Positions 45,312 through 56,563 are shown, numbered from the stretch's first letter. The stretch is DNA of 64,000 nucleotides from Garcia nutans (GCA_947685225.1 CANTUV010000024.1:20974001-21038000), one strand, 5' to 3'. Notes: generated by a model not told the origin, from the sequence alone. Translations and numbers: made by a program.

Positions 45312-47333
45312 CAGCGGGTTTATGTGATGCAGAGGCGGCCAGATGCTTCAGCGGTTATTGCTGGTAATTTTACATTTTTTGGCACTTCAGTTCTTGCATT
45401 ATTAGATCCTGGGTTGACTCATTCTTACACAAGTGCATCTATCTTGCCTGTGATTGAATTGCATTCTGAGTCCCTAGGATTTGATGTTTTGGTCATAAAT
45501 CCTTTAGGGTATAGTGTTGTAGTGAGCAGGGTGCACCGAGATAGTCTATTTGTTGTTCAGGATGAGGAGTTTCTCAGTGACCTGATTGAGATGCCTTTCA
45601 GGGAACATGATCTGATTTTAGGCATGGATTGGTTATCCAAGCATGGGGCTATGGTAGACTATCAGAAGAAATGTGTTACTTTAAGAACACGTGATGGTAG
45701 GGATGTGATGGTATCTGGTGAGCAAAGGTATCTTTCATCCATATTCATTTTAGCTATTTCAACTAGGAGGATAATTTGGATAGGGATGTGAGGCTTATCT
45801 TGCTCATGTTGTAGTTACTAGAGTAGTGGGATCCCTACTTGAAAGTATACCCACAGTTGCCGAGTTTCCAGATGTTTTCCCTGATGAGTTGTCAGGGGTA
45901 CCTCCTGAGAGAGAAGTGAAGTTTGGTATTGATTTGTTGCCTGGTACCACTCCTATCTCTATCACCCCTTATCGGATTGCACCTATTGAGTTGAGAAAGT
46001 TGAAGTTGCAGTTGCAGGAGTTATTGGATAAAGGGTTTATCCGCCCTAGTGTGTCCTCATGGGGAGCGCCTGTGATGTTTGTGAAGAAGAAGGATGGCAC
46101 CATGAGATTGTGTATTGATTATAAGCAGTTGAATAAGGTGACCATCAAGAACAAGTATTCTTTCCCTCGAATAGATGATCTCTTTGATCAGTTGAAGGGA
46201 GCAGCAGTATTCTCTAAGATTGATATGAGATCAGGTACCATCAGTTGAGAGTCAGAGATGTGGATATACCCAAGAAAACTTTTCATATGAGGTATGGGCA
46301 TTATGAGTTTCTGGTGATACCCTTTGGATTAATGAATGCACTGGCTGCTTTTATGGATTTGATGAATAGGGTATTCAGACCATGCTATTTGATCTATCAT
46401 AGCTACACCACTCACCAGATTACTTCGGAAAGGAGTTAAATTTGTGAGGATAGATCGGTGTCAGGTGAGTTTTGAGTAGCTGAGGGAGATGTTGACTCAA
46501 GCTCCTATCCTTACCCTGTCTGTGGAAGGTAAACCATATATGATATACAGCGATGCTTCACACAGTGGTTTAGGTTGTGTTCTAATGCAAGAGGGTAGAG
46601 TTATTGCTTATGCCTCTCGACAGTTGAAACCGCATGAGCTGAATTATCTGACGCATGATTTGGAATTAGCAGCAATAGTTTTTACCTTGATGATTTGATG
46701 GCATTACTTGTATGGGGAAAAGTGTTTCATTTATACAAATCACAAGAGTTTGAAATACCTGGGTGTTCAGAGAGAGCTGAATCTTCGGCAGAGATGGTGG
46801 TTAGAGTTGATTAAAGACTATGAATTTTTTTATTGATTATCATCTTGGTAAGGCAAATGTTGTTGCTGATGCCTTAATTCGAAAGTCTTTAGTAGGTTTG
46901 ACTACTTATTCGCTCTCGTTGCTTGTTGAGTTGAGAGCGTTGCATGCTAGATTTGAATCTTCTGATGATGGTGCTTTGATGGCTCAGTTGCAGTTGAGGC
47001 CAGTCTTGTTGGTTCATATTAAGGAGGATCAGTTGGCAGATGAGAGAATTCAGAAAATTGTGTTGGTTTGTCAGAAGGGGGGAGAGTCCAGACTTTTATG
47101 TGAGGGATGATGGCAGTCTATGGTACAGAGATAAATTATGTATTCCTGATGATGCAGAATTGAAAAGAATGATATTAGAGGAAGCACATCAGTCACTTTT
47201 TGCTATGCACCCTAGGAGTACCAAGATGTATCAAGACTTGAAGTGACATTATTGGTGGTTAGGTATGAAGAGGGACATAGCAGAGTTTCTATCCAGATGT
47301 CTCACTTGCCAGAAAGTGAAGGTTGAGCACCAA
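45312..47333 (+). pseudogene. pol: Element H pol remnant (PR-RT-RH-IN zinc finger)
   Basis: Protease-like sequence with DPGLTHSYTS (45405-45435), then RT palm sequence up to MNRVFRP (46385). There about 310 bp are deleted and replaced by roughly 18 bp, removing the catalytic FIDD; sequence resumes at TPLTRLLRKG (46410). RNase H (46489-46900) keeps YSDASHSG and HDLELAA, but YTDHKSL has become YTNHKSL, losing an acidic residue. The integrase HHCC finger ends as CLTCQKVKVEHQ at 47333. Several stops add to this. It could supply no enzyme. Confidence 0.8.
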
Positions 47334-47356
47334 ATTAGATACAAATTCAGCAATGG
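47334..47356. other. Inverted H/I junction with a templated filler
   Basis: Between H's plus-strand integrase (ends 47333) and I's minus-strand pol tail (from 47356) lie 21 bp (47335-47355) identical to 48466-48486 inside element I. No target duplication brackets the fused pair (TGAGC at 40903-40907, TGTAT at 54697-54701). Confidence 0.75.
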
Positions 47357-48710
47357 TTTGCTCACTTTCCCAAGTTGCCTCTTCTTTTGCATGATTCTTC
47401 CATAAAACCTTCACCAATGGCACTCTCTTATTTCTCAACTCTTTCACTTCACATGCCAAGATAGCAACTGGTTCCTCTTCAAAAGTCAAATCTGGACTCA
47501 CTTCGATAGATTCAAATGGCAATGGCAACAAATGAGATGGATCCGACCTGTACCTCCTCAACATAGAAACATGGAATACATTATGAATACGATCCAACTC
47601 AGGTGGCAAAGCAAGCCGATAAGCAACTGGCCCAACTCTTTCCAAAACTTCATACGGTCCAATGAAACGAGGACTCAATTTCCCTTTCCGACCGAACCTC
47701 AATATCTTTTTCCAAGGAGACACTTTCAAAAATACCTTATCTCCAATATCAAACTCTATGTCTCTTCTTTTTAGATCTGCATAAGACTTCTGTCGATCTG
47801 AAGCTGCTTTTAACTTGCCTCGAATGACTTTCACTTTCTCTTCAGTTTCTTGAATCAAATCAGGCCCAATTAACTTACCATCTCCAAGTTCACTCCAACA
47901 CAACGGTGTCCTACACCGTCTACCATACAGTGCTTCAAATGGTGCCATACCAATGCTGGATTGGTGACTATTGTTGTAAGCAAACTCCACAAGTGGTAGA
48001 AATCTGTCCCAACTTCCAGAAAAATCGATGACACAGCTTCTCAACATGTCCTCAATAATCTGTATCACCCTCTCAGACTGCCCATCCGTCTGTGGATGAA
48101 AAGCAGTACTGAAGTGTAATCGAGAACCCAAAGCACTATGCAAACCCTTCCAAAACCTGGAAGTAAACCTGGGATCTCGATCAGACACTAAAGAAGTTGG
48201 AACACCATGTAACTTCACAATCTCATAGATATACAGCTCAGCTAACCTCTCCAAAGAGTAATCCATCCGAACCGGAAGAAAATGAGCTGTCTTAGTCAAT
48301 CTATCCACAATCACCCATATGGCATCATGTTTCCTTTGTGTCAATGGCAAACCAGACACAAAATCCATTGTCACTCTATCCCACTTCCATTCAGGCACTG
48401 ATAACGGTTGAAGCAACCCAGTTGGAACTTGATGCTCTGCTTTTACCTTCTGACATGTGAGACATTTAGATACAAATTCAGCAATGTCTCTCTTCAAACC
48501 AACCCACCAGTAATGCTGTCTCAAATCATGATACATCTTGGTATTGCCCGGATGCATAGCAAACACTGACTGATGTGCTTCTTCTAAAATGATCCTCTTC
48601 AATTTAGCATCATCGGGTACACACAATCTGTTCTTAAACCAGAGACTCCCATCACTTTTCTCTACTCTTTCTATTCTTGCAATCTGAAACAATCTTTTGA
48701 ATCTTCTCAT
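47356..48710 (-). pseudogene. pol: Element I integrase with chromodomain
   Basis: About 450 codons open in one frame, beginning after a frameshift near 48655-48710. In order: HHCC finger (EEAHQSVFAMHPG ... CLTCQ, about 48440-48580); catalytic core with the first Asp in WDRVTMDFVSG, the second in SDRDPRFTS, and the Glu in TDGQSERVIQIIED (about 47990-48400); GPY/F module with RFIGPYEVLERVGPVAYRL (about 47620-47680); chromodomain with VKVLWKNHAKEEATWES (about 47370-47420). The chromodomain places it with chromoviruses and would steer integration to marked chromatin. The family tail after the chromodomain is replaced by filler and antisense H sequence, so the frame runs on to 47289 spuriously. 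Confidence 0.85.
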
Positions 48711-49269
48711 CAGCCAACTGAGCCTCTTTAATTTGATCCAACAAAATTGGTTTTAAATGCAACTGTGCCAACAATGCACCATCATCACAAGATACAAAAC
48801 TGGCACGCAATGCTCTCAATTCAACAAGCAACGAGAGCGAATATACAGTTAAACCAGCTAAAGACTTCTGACTCAAGGCATCAGCAACTACATTTGCTTT
48901 ACCTGGATGATAATCAATCAAACAGTCGTAGTCTTTAATCAATTCCAACCACCTCCTCTGTCGAAGATTGAGCTCTTTTTGGACACCTAAATATTTCAAA
49001 CTCTTGTGATCAGTGTAGATAAAACATTTCTCCCCAAACAAGTAGTGGCGCCAAATCTTTAATGCAAACACAATGGCTGCCAATTCCAAATCATGGGTCG
49101 GATAATTAAGCTCATGCGGTTTCAACTGACGAGATGCATAAGCTATAACTTTACCTTCTTGCATCAGCACACACCCCAAACCACTATGTGAAGCATCACT
49201 GTAGATCACAAATGGTTTGCCTTCTACAGGTAAGGTAAGAACTGGCGCTTGAGTCAACATTTCTCTCAA
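48652..49269 (-). pseudogene. pol: Element I RNase H domain
   Basis: About 205 open codons after TAG at 49270-49272. Acidic residues of the Ty3/gypsy RNase H are present: Asp in IYSDASHSGLG, Glu in HDLELAAIVF and Asp in YTDHKSLKYLG; the last acidic residue is in ANVVADALS. It degrades the RNA strand after copying. It ends in a frameshift (CKNRKSREK) where J continues DCENGESRDFHV, before the integrase finger. Confidence 0.82.
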
Positions 49270-49884
49270 CTATTCAAAGCTAGCCTGACACTGATCCGTC
49301 CACACAAATCTCACTCCCTTTCGAAGCAATCTGGTAAGTGGAGTAGCTATCAAGGAAAATCCTTTCACAAACCGTCGGTAATAGCCTGCCAAACCAAGAA
49401 AACTTCTAACTTCAGTCACAGACTTTGGTGGACTCCAATTCAGAATAGCTTCAACTTTACTAGGATCAACTCTAATGCCTTCTGCTGAAACTATATGACC
49501 AAGAAAAGCTACTTGATCCAACCAAAACTCACACTTCGACAGTTTAGCAAACAATTGCTTCTCTCTCAAGATTTGTAGCACAATCCGCAGATGCATATCA
49601 TGCTCCTCCTCATTACGCGAATACACCAGAATGTCATCAATAAAAACCACTACAAACTGATCTAGATAGGGCCTAAACACCCTATTCATCAAATCCATAA
49701 AAGCTGCAGGTGCATTCGTCAAACCAAAAGGAATTACTAGAAACTCATAATGCCCATACCTGGTCCGAAAAGCTGTCTTAGGAACATCTTCAGCTCTGAC
49801 TCTCAACTGGTGGTACCCTGATCTCAAATCAATTTTAGAAAACACAGTTGCACCCTTCAATTGATCAAAGAGATCATCAATTCA
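49270..49884 (-). pseudogene. pol: Element I reverse transcriptase, catalytic part
   Basis: About 196 codons between TGA at 49882-49884 (where family members have an Arg codon) and TAG at 49270-49272 (where they have Gln). It contains FSKIDLRSGYHQLRV with the first catalytic Asp, FGLTNAPAAFMDLMN, and FVVVFIDDILVYS with the FIDD pair, then the thumb (LGHIVSAEGIRVDP) and SFLGLAGYYRRFVKGFS. All catalytic residues look intact; only the flanking stops inactivate it. Confidence 0.85.
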
Positions 49885-51960
49885 AGGCAAAGGATATTTA
49901 TTTTTAATAGTAACCTTGTTCAATTGCCTATAATCGATACACAATCTCATAGTACCATCCTTCTTCTTCACAAATAACACAGGAGCTCCCCAAGGAGAAA
50001 CACTGGGGCGAATAAATCCTTTATCCAACAACTCCTGTAATTGCACCTTCAATTCCCTCAATTCTGCTGGCGCCATTCTATAAGGAGTAATAGAGATAGG
50101 TGTGGTACCAGGCAACAACTCAATACCAAACTCCACCTCTCTCTCAGGAGGCAATCCTGGCAACTCCTCTGGAAACACATCTGGGAACTCAGCAACTGTG
50201 GCAATGCTATCAATAGGAGAACCTCTAACTCTAGTATCCACCACATGAGCAAGGTAAGCATCACACCCCTTTCTAATCAACCTCCTGACTGCAACAGCTG
50301 ACACAAACAAAGATGCTAGCTGTTCCTGCTCATTAGATACTATCACATCTCTACCATCAACAGTTCTCAAAGTAACAACTTTCATTTTACAATCCACCAC
50401 AGCTCCATGTCTAGATAGCCAATCCATGCCTAGAATCACATCATATTCCTTAAAAGGCATCTCAATCAAATCTCCAAGGAATTCCTCACCCTGCACCATT
50501 ACTGCACTATCTCGGTGCACTTTGCTAACAATCACACTATGCCCTAGAGGATTTGTCACCAATACATCAAATCCTAGGGATTCAGCATGCACATCAGATA
50601 CAGGCAAAACAGACGCACTAATATATGAATGCATGGATTCGGGATCAATCAAAGCAAGTACTGAAGTATTAAATAAAGAAAAAGTACCAGCTATGACTGC
50701 CGATGCATCTGGCTGCCTCTGCATAACATACATCCTCTGGGAAGATCCAACCTCCTCTGGTCTACTCTCCCTGGATGTAGCACCTCCTCTAGAACTGAAC
50801 CCAGCTCTGCCTCCTCTACTAACACCTCTGCCTCCTCGACCTCCCCTCACATTAGGTCGAGAAGCTGCGGAATCAACTGACCTCTGTTCCCGCGTCTCTG
50901 GACAATCTCTAATAAAATGATCAGGCGATCCACACCTGAAGCATACAGCTGATCTACTATACCTCCAACAAACGCCCCCATGTCTTCCACCACACTGGTC
51001 ACACACAGGTAAGGTGGATCTCTGAACTCCAGGAGTAGGAGCACTCGCTACTGAAGCTGTAGGTCTAAATCTCTGTCTCTGGAACTGTACTGACCTTCCA
51101 GCCGGCCTCTGACTCCTGCTAACCCGAGGAATAAAACTTCCTCTACCTCTCTTCGCAGAAGAAGACCCTGCCTCAAACTGGGGCCTTCTAATCCTAACCT
51201 CTTCCTCTGAAGCAGCTGCAATAACTTGAGCTCTCTCCACTCTTCGAGCTGCTGCTACAAGCTGGGAAAAATCGTGATATCTAGATCCAGCCACTAAGCA
51301 CATGATAGAGGGCCTCAATCCCTCCTCAAATCTCCTGCATCTATCTATCTCATCAGATATAATGCCCCCAGCATACTGACTCAACCGAATAAACTCAACT
51401 TCATATTCAGTAACGGTCCGGCTGTCTTGCTTCAAACTCAAAAACTCTATCTTCTTCATGTCCTTATACTCCCTCAGAGTATATTTCAATTCAAACTCTC
51501 TCAAAAAGTCAGCATAGGACAAGGTGGGTGGATCATCCATAGAATGGGGCACTGTCTTCCACCAGTCGTATGCGTCCTTTTGTAGCAATGATCTGGCATA
51601 ATCAAACTTTTCCTCTAGGGTGGCTTGCAACTAAATAAAGATTCTCTGTACTTTATCAAGCCACTGCTCCGCTACAACAGGATCAACAGTACCAAGGAAA
51701 TCCTCTGCTCCATATTTTCTTAGTTTGTCATAGTGCCTCACTGATACTAAAGGCTGAGGGGGTGGTGGCTGTGGTTGCACTGGTGCTTGCCTCAAAGCTT
51801 CTACCACATGACTAAGCCAGACTGGTGGAATCTCCTCACCAGCTGGTCTCCCCGACACCGAAGCAGGTGCCTCCCCAGCACTAACAACCCTAGCTCCATC
51901 ATCAGGAGCAATACTCTCGGCACTACCCTCAACTGACTGGCGTGAGTGAGAATCCATCAC
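49882..51960 (-). pseudogene. gag-pol: Element I gag-protease-RT start
   Basis: A start at 51958-51960 (MMDSHSRQSVEG; a second Met follows). One TAG at 51631-51633, where J has Gln (IQL), splits it; the following 582 codons are open to 49882. Gag core: [37 protein letters not shown]. Intact zinc knuckle [14 protein letters not shown] (about 50925-50970), then an Arg/Gly-rich stretch. Protease: the active-site region reads [12 protein letters not shown], where J has DPGSTHS, so a Gly-to-Glu change probably kills it. RT fingers begin [16 protein letters not shown] and end [12 protein letters not shown]. The open run across gag, protease and RT indicates a single gag-pol frame. Confidence 0.85.
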
Positions 51961-52082
51961 AACCTATGTCTGCAAACACAGCAGATTATATCTTATTAAA
52001 GATCAGAGACCGCCAATCTCAAATATGTATGTTATTCAAAAACCACCTTTTTAAGTCAAAATATTCTTTTTCTTACATTTTA

Positions 52083-52108
52083 CCTAGGTTAAGAATCTCA
52101 AACCTAGG
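52083..52108 (-). promoter_or_regulatory. Primer-site-proximal hairpin of element I
   Basis: CCTAGGTT/AACCTAGG arms, a perfect 8-bp stem, in the same 26-nt block as in B, J and the coding-free element. Confidence 0.7.
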
Positions 52109-52119
52109 CTCTGATACCA
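52108..52119 (-). promoter_or_regulatory. tRNA-iMet primer binding site of element I
   Basis: A perfect TGGTATCAGAGC on the minus strand, seven bases inside the LTR. Confidence 0.93.
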
Positions 52120-52542
52120 AAACAATTGTAACACCCCCATATCCAATACACCCACACTACAAACACCACAATGTAGCATACGTGCATCGAATATAGGGAT
52201 GCTACGGTTTTCTTTAACATTCAAATTATTTTTAAAGATACCATAGTCTTTCTCATCATACCTATTAGAAAATAAGTCATTAATTTATGATATAAAATAA
52301 ATTAGATATATATATACATTTACTTAATACGCAGCGGAATTTAGAAAATATTTACATATATGAAAACATTTGAATACATATTTACAAATATACATATATT
52401 TACATTATAAATAATACTTTACAAAATATAAAGAAGTATACATGATTGGCAAGTCTGCTCTGATCTTTAAGTCCCAAACTCAACACTTCAATGTCTACTC
52501 TCACTCGGTCTCGAAGAGCTCTCGGGTTCAACTCTATTACCT

Positions 52543-52580
52543 GCGCGATCAAACACTATCTCGCTAAGCCAAGGGCTTAG
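52543..52580 (-). promoter_or_regulatory. LTR double hairpin, element I copy
   Basis: On the minus strand CTAAGCCC-ttg-GGCTTAG (outer bases slip by one), then GCGAGAT...GATCGCGC and AGGTAAT. Confidence 0.6.
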
Positions 52581-52852
52581 TAAGACAAATTATAATGCTA
52601 TTATGCTTAATTAATAACAATGATATACATTCAAACCTTAAAGATCATACTCAATACATAATATATCATGTATATTACATTTTCCTCATTAAAGTAATAC
52701 TATCATTCATAATATTCATGCAACATAGACACCTATGGGCCCAACAAGTATTTAATACGATATTCAGAATTCAGAGTTACTGCTTTGGTTCATAATTACA
52801 ATAATCAAGCCCGTAGGCAACATATACATATACATCTCTATTCATGTATAGC

Positions 52853-53129
52853 GTAACAGACCCAGTCTCTTGGACCATCAACTCGGCTAACCTCGAGGAG
52901 ATCCTCAGCCCGGCTAGACTGTTACTACAATTCACATTTCACATTACTCAAGTAACAGACCCAGTCTCTTGGACCATCAACTCGGCTACCCGAGAAGATC
53001 CTCAACCCGGCAAGACTGTTACCAATTATATATATCTCATAATCACAATTCTCATAGTGTAACAGACCCAGTCTCTTGGACCTCCATTCAACTCAAATGA
53101 AGAGATCCTCAACCCGGCAAGACTGTTAC
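52853..53129 (-). repeat. Three GTAACAG...CTGTTAC units, element I
   Basis: Units of about 70-80 bp with inverted ends, equivalent to 16537-16788. Each ends in GGGTCTGTTAC on the minus strand. Confidence 0.85.
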
Positions 53130-53630
53130 CTTTCATTTTATAGGCATGCCTCCAAATTCAGAACTCTGAAACTGAATAACATATTAAATATACCCTATTT
53201 CATTAATCTCTTTATCATTCTCATTCTCAATTTGCATATCATAACAAATAGGCAATCATGCCTCAACACTCTCATTTGTACATTCATAGCCACATACAAT
53301 GGCTTCTCAACATATTTGAATAACCATGTCTCAATTCACAATATAACACATCACCTTTTACATATCCATAATCAATTACATGGAACATAATCATATATAC
53401 CTACATGTCTCATTTATCTCATTTCACAATATACATATAATACATTTCACAAGACCCACAATGCATAACATAACAATGTTCATGGCTTTAGGATCTTCCA
53501 CATGCATTTGCTTAGGTAATTTTTTGCTTGAAGTGTGTTTAGGTTTAGGTTTAGGTACCAACTTACCCTTAGAGAATCCAAACAATGCAATAAGGTCAAA
53601 GAATAAAAACCTTATCTAACACATTTGAGG

Positions 53631-53866
53631 GACACGGGCAGCACACTTGAGGGACACGACCAAGCTTGTGGCCGTGTCTCTCAACCACAAATTCCAGTAG
53701 CAAACACGGGCATAGGACACGGCCAAGCTTGTGGCCGTGTCTCCCAACACCAAAATCCAGTAGTGAACACAGGCAATGGACACGGCCGTGTCTCTCAAAA
53801 ATCCATCCAACACGCCCAAATTCCCTTGGCTTGGCCGTGTCTCTCCTTGCTTTTGGCCGTGTCACT
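53631..53866 (+). repeat. ~63-bp palindromic array in element I's LTR
   Basis: About four units of 61-63 bp with GACACG(G/A)CCAAGCTTGTGGCCGTGTCTC cores (inverted arms) and a spacer ending 'ccagtag'. On this strand its unit has the same order as the Athila-type array (ACACGGGC, GGACACGG, CCGTGTC, CAGTAGC). Confidence 0.85.
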
Positions 53867-54696
53867 CATGAACAAAACCCTAATTGCGACCAACCCTCTT
53901 CTAAATGCATTTTAACCCATTATGCACAACATAAACTCATTCTAATAGATGTAATCAAAGTTATTAACACTTATTTTGCATATTTAACACAATATTCACA
54001 TTAACCATACATTAAATCATTCACCAAATCCCAAACCCTAAAACCAACTTCTTCCACTATCAACATCCACTTAAACTTACAATCTTCACAACCAAACCAA
54101 CACCAATTCAATCTTTTAACTTACAATCAATTTTAACACTTGTAAACACATATCAAACACACCAAATCATCACATCAACAACTCACAATTCACCTTAGAC
54201 ACAACTTCAAAATTAACAAAGGAAATCAAGAGATCACTTACTTGAAATGAAGAAATTCCACAAATCTCTAACCAAATCCCTTGATTCCTTCTTCAATTTG
54301 AGTTTAGAACTTCAAACACCTCTCTAGCTCTTTCTCTTCTTGGATGGCCGGCACATACATGAGAAGAAAGAAATTCAACCCAAGTCAAATAGCTTTTCTT
54401 CTTTAAATCTCCACCACACAATTTAACAAAACAATTACTTAAATGCCCTTCATCCATTTAATTAACCTTTTGTCTCATATGTGCCCATTTAAGTAATTCC
54501 ACAAATCTCAAATAAATATCCTCTTGCATTGACTCTCTATTTGACTTATGTATATGTTAGTTATATCATCATATAAACAACATATAAACTTGTCTCTAAA
54601 CCCTCTTTCTTTCCCAAAACACACAACATATACATTCAATCCAATTATAATAACAATAATATTCTACACTTCTAGGGCATACATGGGGATATTACA

Positions 54697-55200
54697 TGTA
54701 TTGCAAGGACTACCGCCTTATGGCTCTTCTTTCTTTCTTTGTTGCCCCCAATGGGTATTCCCTTTCCTCTAAAAATCATCTTATAGTATCATACCACGCA
54801 TCATGGTCTGTATCAGTTTCCATGATTGTCTCATATTCATAGCAAGGAGTTGATGAACTGGTCAAAATCAGAGGCTTGAAGAATAAGTTGATAGGATTTT
54901 CCCACACCAAAGCCAATGTGGCTAGGGCATCAGCCATCTAGTTTTCTTCTCTTGGTACGTGTATAAACCTGCACTCCTTAAAGTTCTTCTTCATTATAGT
55001 CAAGTAATGATGGTATGGTTTTAATTTCTCTTCTTTCAACTCCCACTCTCCATTTACTTGGGATACTATTAGCAATGAATCACCAAAAACTTCCACCTTA
55101 TCTACCTTCATAATCATTAGGGTTTCCAAACCAAAGATACATGCTTCGTACTCCACCATATTATTAGTTGCCCTAAATTTCAACTTTTTCGTTAAAGGGA
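54697..55200 (-). pseudogene. pol: Tat-type RNase H / integrase-linker fragment
   Basis: On the minus strand 54938-55183 reads RATNNMVEYEACIFGLETL, VEVFGDSLLIVSQVNGEW, EEKLKPYHHYL, FIHVPREEN, typical of the extra archaeal-type RNase H of Tat/Ogre elements. After a TAG (Gln position) follows MADALATLALVWENP and, downstream, YPLGATKKERRAIRR, the linker before integrase. It is cut on both sides by chromovirus LTRs (I's ends at 54696, J's starts at 55201). It is the only Tat-lineage pol in the window, and it is not joined to F or G. Confidence 0.75.
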
Positions 55201-55789
55201 TGTAACACCCCTATACCCCGTATACGCACACTACACACCACCATATATGTAATATACGTATACTAAATATAGGAATGCTACGGTTTACTAAACAAACCAC
55301 TCATTCCTTTTAACAATAATATGAGAAGACTTGAAAACATTCAAATCATATTATAAAGTACAATAGATAAAACATTTATGTGATACGCAGCGGAAAATAT
55401 AATGGTATTTACAAATACATATACGTATCAAAATCCATGTTTTACAAAACATAAAATTTATACATGTTTGGCAGTTTGTCTTTGATCTTTAAGCCCTCTA
55501 TCTCGCTAAGCCAATGGCTTAGTGGTACAAACCACAATAACAATATGGTATAATGAAATGCAAATGTCATACTTTCAAACATTATAAACAATTCTCAAGG
55601 ACATCATATTTCATAACATTATCTTTTATTTTATCATTCAATTGTTTCATCGTTCATAAATCACATTTAAGCAAAAACAAACATGGGCCCAAAAAGAATT
55701 TAATATGACATTCAAAGTTTAGAGTTACTGCTTTGGTCCATAATCACAATCATCAATACATTTATCCATGGATAATCAACTAGATTTGA

Positions 55790-55932
55790 GCTTACGACCC
55801 AGTCTTTTCACTCAATCTAGCTTTAAGATTTTCTTTTTGAGGCATACGACCCAGTCTTTTCACCCCAAAAACATCACATTTCACATTTTTCAGCTGGACT
55901 TGGCTTACGACCCGGTCTTTTCACCTATCCAG
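55790..55932 (-). repeat. Three CTTACGACCCAGTCTTTTCAC units
   Basis: Tandem imperfect units of about 50 bp, in the LTR position where I has GTAACAG units. They recur in the 5' LTR at 63002-63140. On the minus strand they read GTGAAAAGACTGGGTCGTAAG. Confidence 0.8.
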
Positions 55933-56275
55933 CGATTCATAGGCATGCCGCCAAACCCATAACTCTGAAAATTGAATAACATATTAAGCACACAATTATT
56001 TCAATTACCTCTTTACCAATCTCTTTCTCAATTCATTTCTCATTTCATATTCCATAACCAAATAGGCAACCATGCCCCAATTATTTCATTTGCACTATCA
56101 TAGCCAACAATAATGGCTTCACATTTCATCATATCTCAATTCACATTAAAACAATTCATCATTAAAGTATTCATCATGACCAATTACATTACACATACAT
56201 TTTGAATGATCATCATATATTTCACATTATCCAATTCATAGCATTAATCAAATGTATCAACAATATAATAGATTA

Positions 56276-56305
56276 CTTAACACATTTACAACCAAATGTG
56301 TTAAG
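56276..56305 (-). promoter_or_regulatory. Perfect 12-bp hairpin, J 3' LTR
   Basis: CTTAACACATTT-acaacc-AAATGTGTTAAG, with the same stem as at 15967. The 5' LTR copy is at 63501-63530. Confidence 0.75.
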
Positions 56306-56563
56306 TCCCAATGTCATGTAAATGTATGCAATAATGTAGGATTTGTACTTACCTCTAAAACAACTCACACCAATCTATACACTTCCTCTTCCAAGAATTC
56401 TCAACACTTAGGTTAGGGCAACTCAACCTCTTCACAACCTAATCCAAAAGGAATAATACACACTTAATTACAAATTCACATGAATTCCAATACAATTATT
56501 CACCTATTAGTCTCATACTAGACCCATAGATCATAAATTACAAACCAAAACCACTATCTAGGA

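Larger units (their letters stand above)
40908..47333 (+). mobile_element. Element H: degenerate chromovirus, 3' end missing
   Basis: 5' LTR (40908-43909), decayed primer site, gag, protease, RT with an internal deletion, RNase H and the zinc-finger part of integrase. It stops at 47333 at an inverted junction with element I. The integrase core, chromodomain, polypurine tract and 3' LTR are missing. It inserted in or beside F's leader. H's LTR start differs from those of I and J, so it is a separate subfamily. Confidence 0.8.
47356..54696 (-). mobile_element. Element I: chromovirus with near-complete gag-pol, 3' end missing
   Basis: On the minus strand: 5' LTR (54696-52127), primer site, gag, protease, RT, RNase H, integrase and chromodomain. 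Pol is cut just after the chromodomain at 47356; the polypurine tract and 3' LTR are gone. It is the best-preserved coding copy here, with three stops and one frameshift noted. Its LTR start matches the LTR of the coding-free element at 18325-28547, so it represents that element's likely autonomous partner. Confidence 0.85.
52127..54696 (-). mobile_element. Element I 5' LTR
   Basis: 2570 bp; on the minus strand it opens TGTAATATCCCC (54696) and closes GGGTGTTACA (52127). Its first 350 bp run parallel to the LTR at 18325, sharing 'gggcacatatgagacaaaag' and 'gtcaatgcaagaggatattt'. It holds three GTAACAG units, the 63-bp palindromic array and a double hairpin. A (TA)/(CAA)-rich stretch follows. 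Confidence 0.88.

Noticed and set aside
50426..50920. 164-codon plus-strand frame within element I
   Set aside because: It is the antisense of the gag-protease coding sequence of I; codon constraint comes from the other strand.
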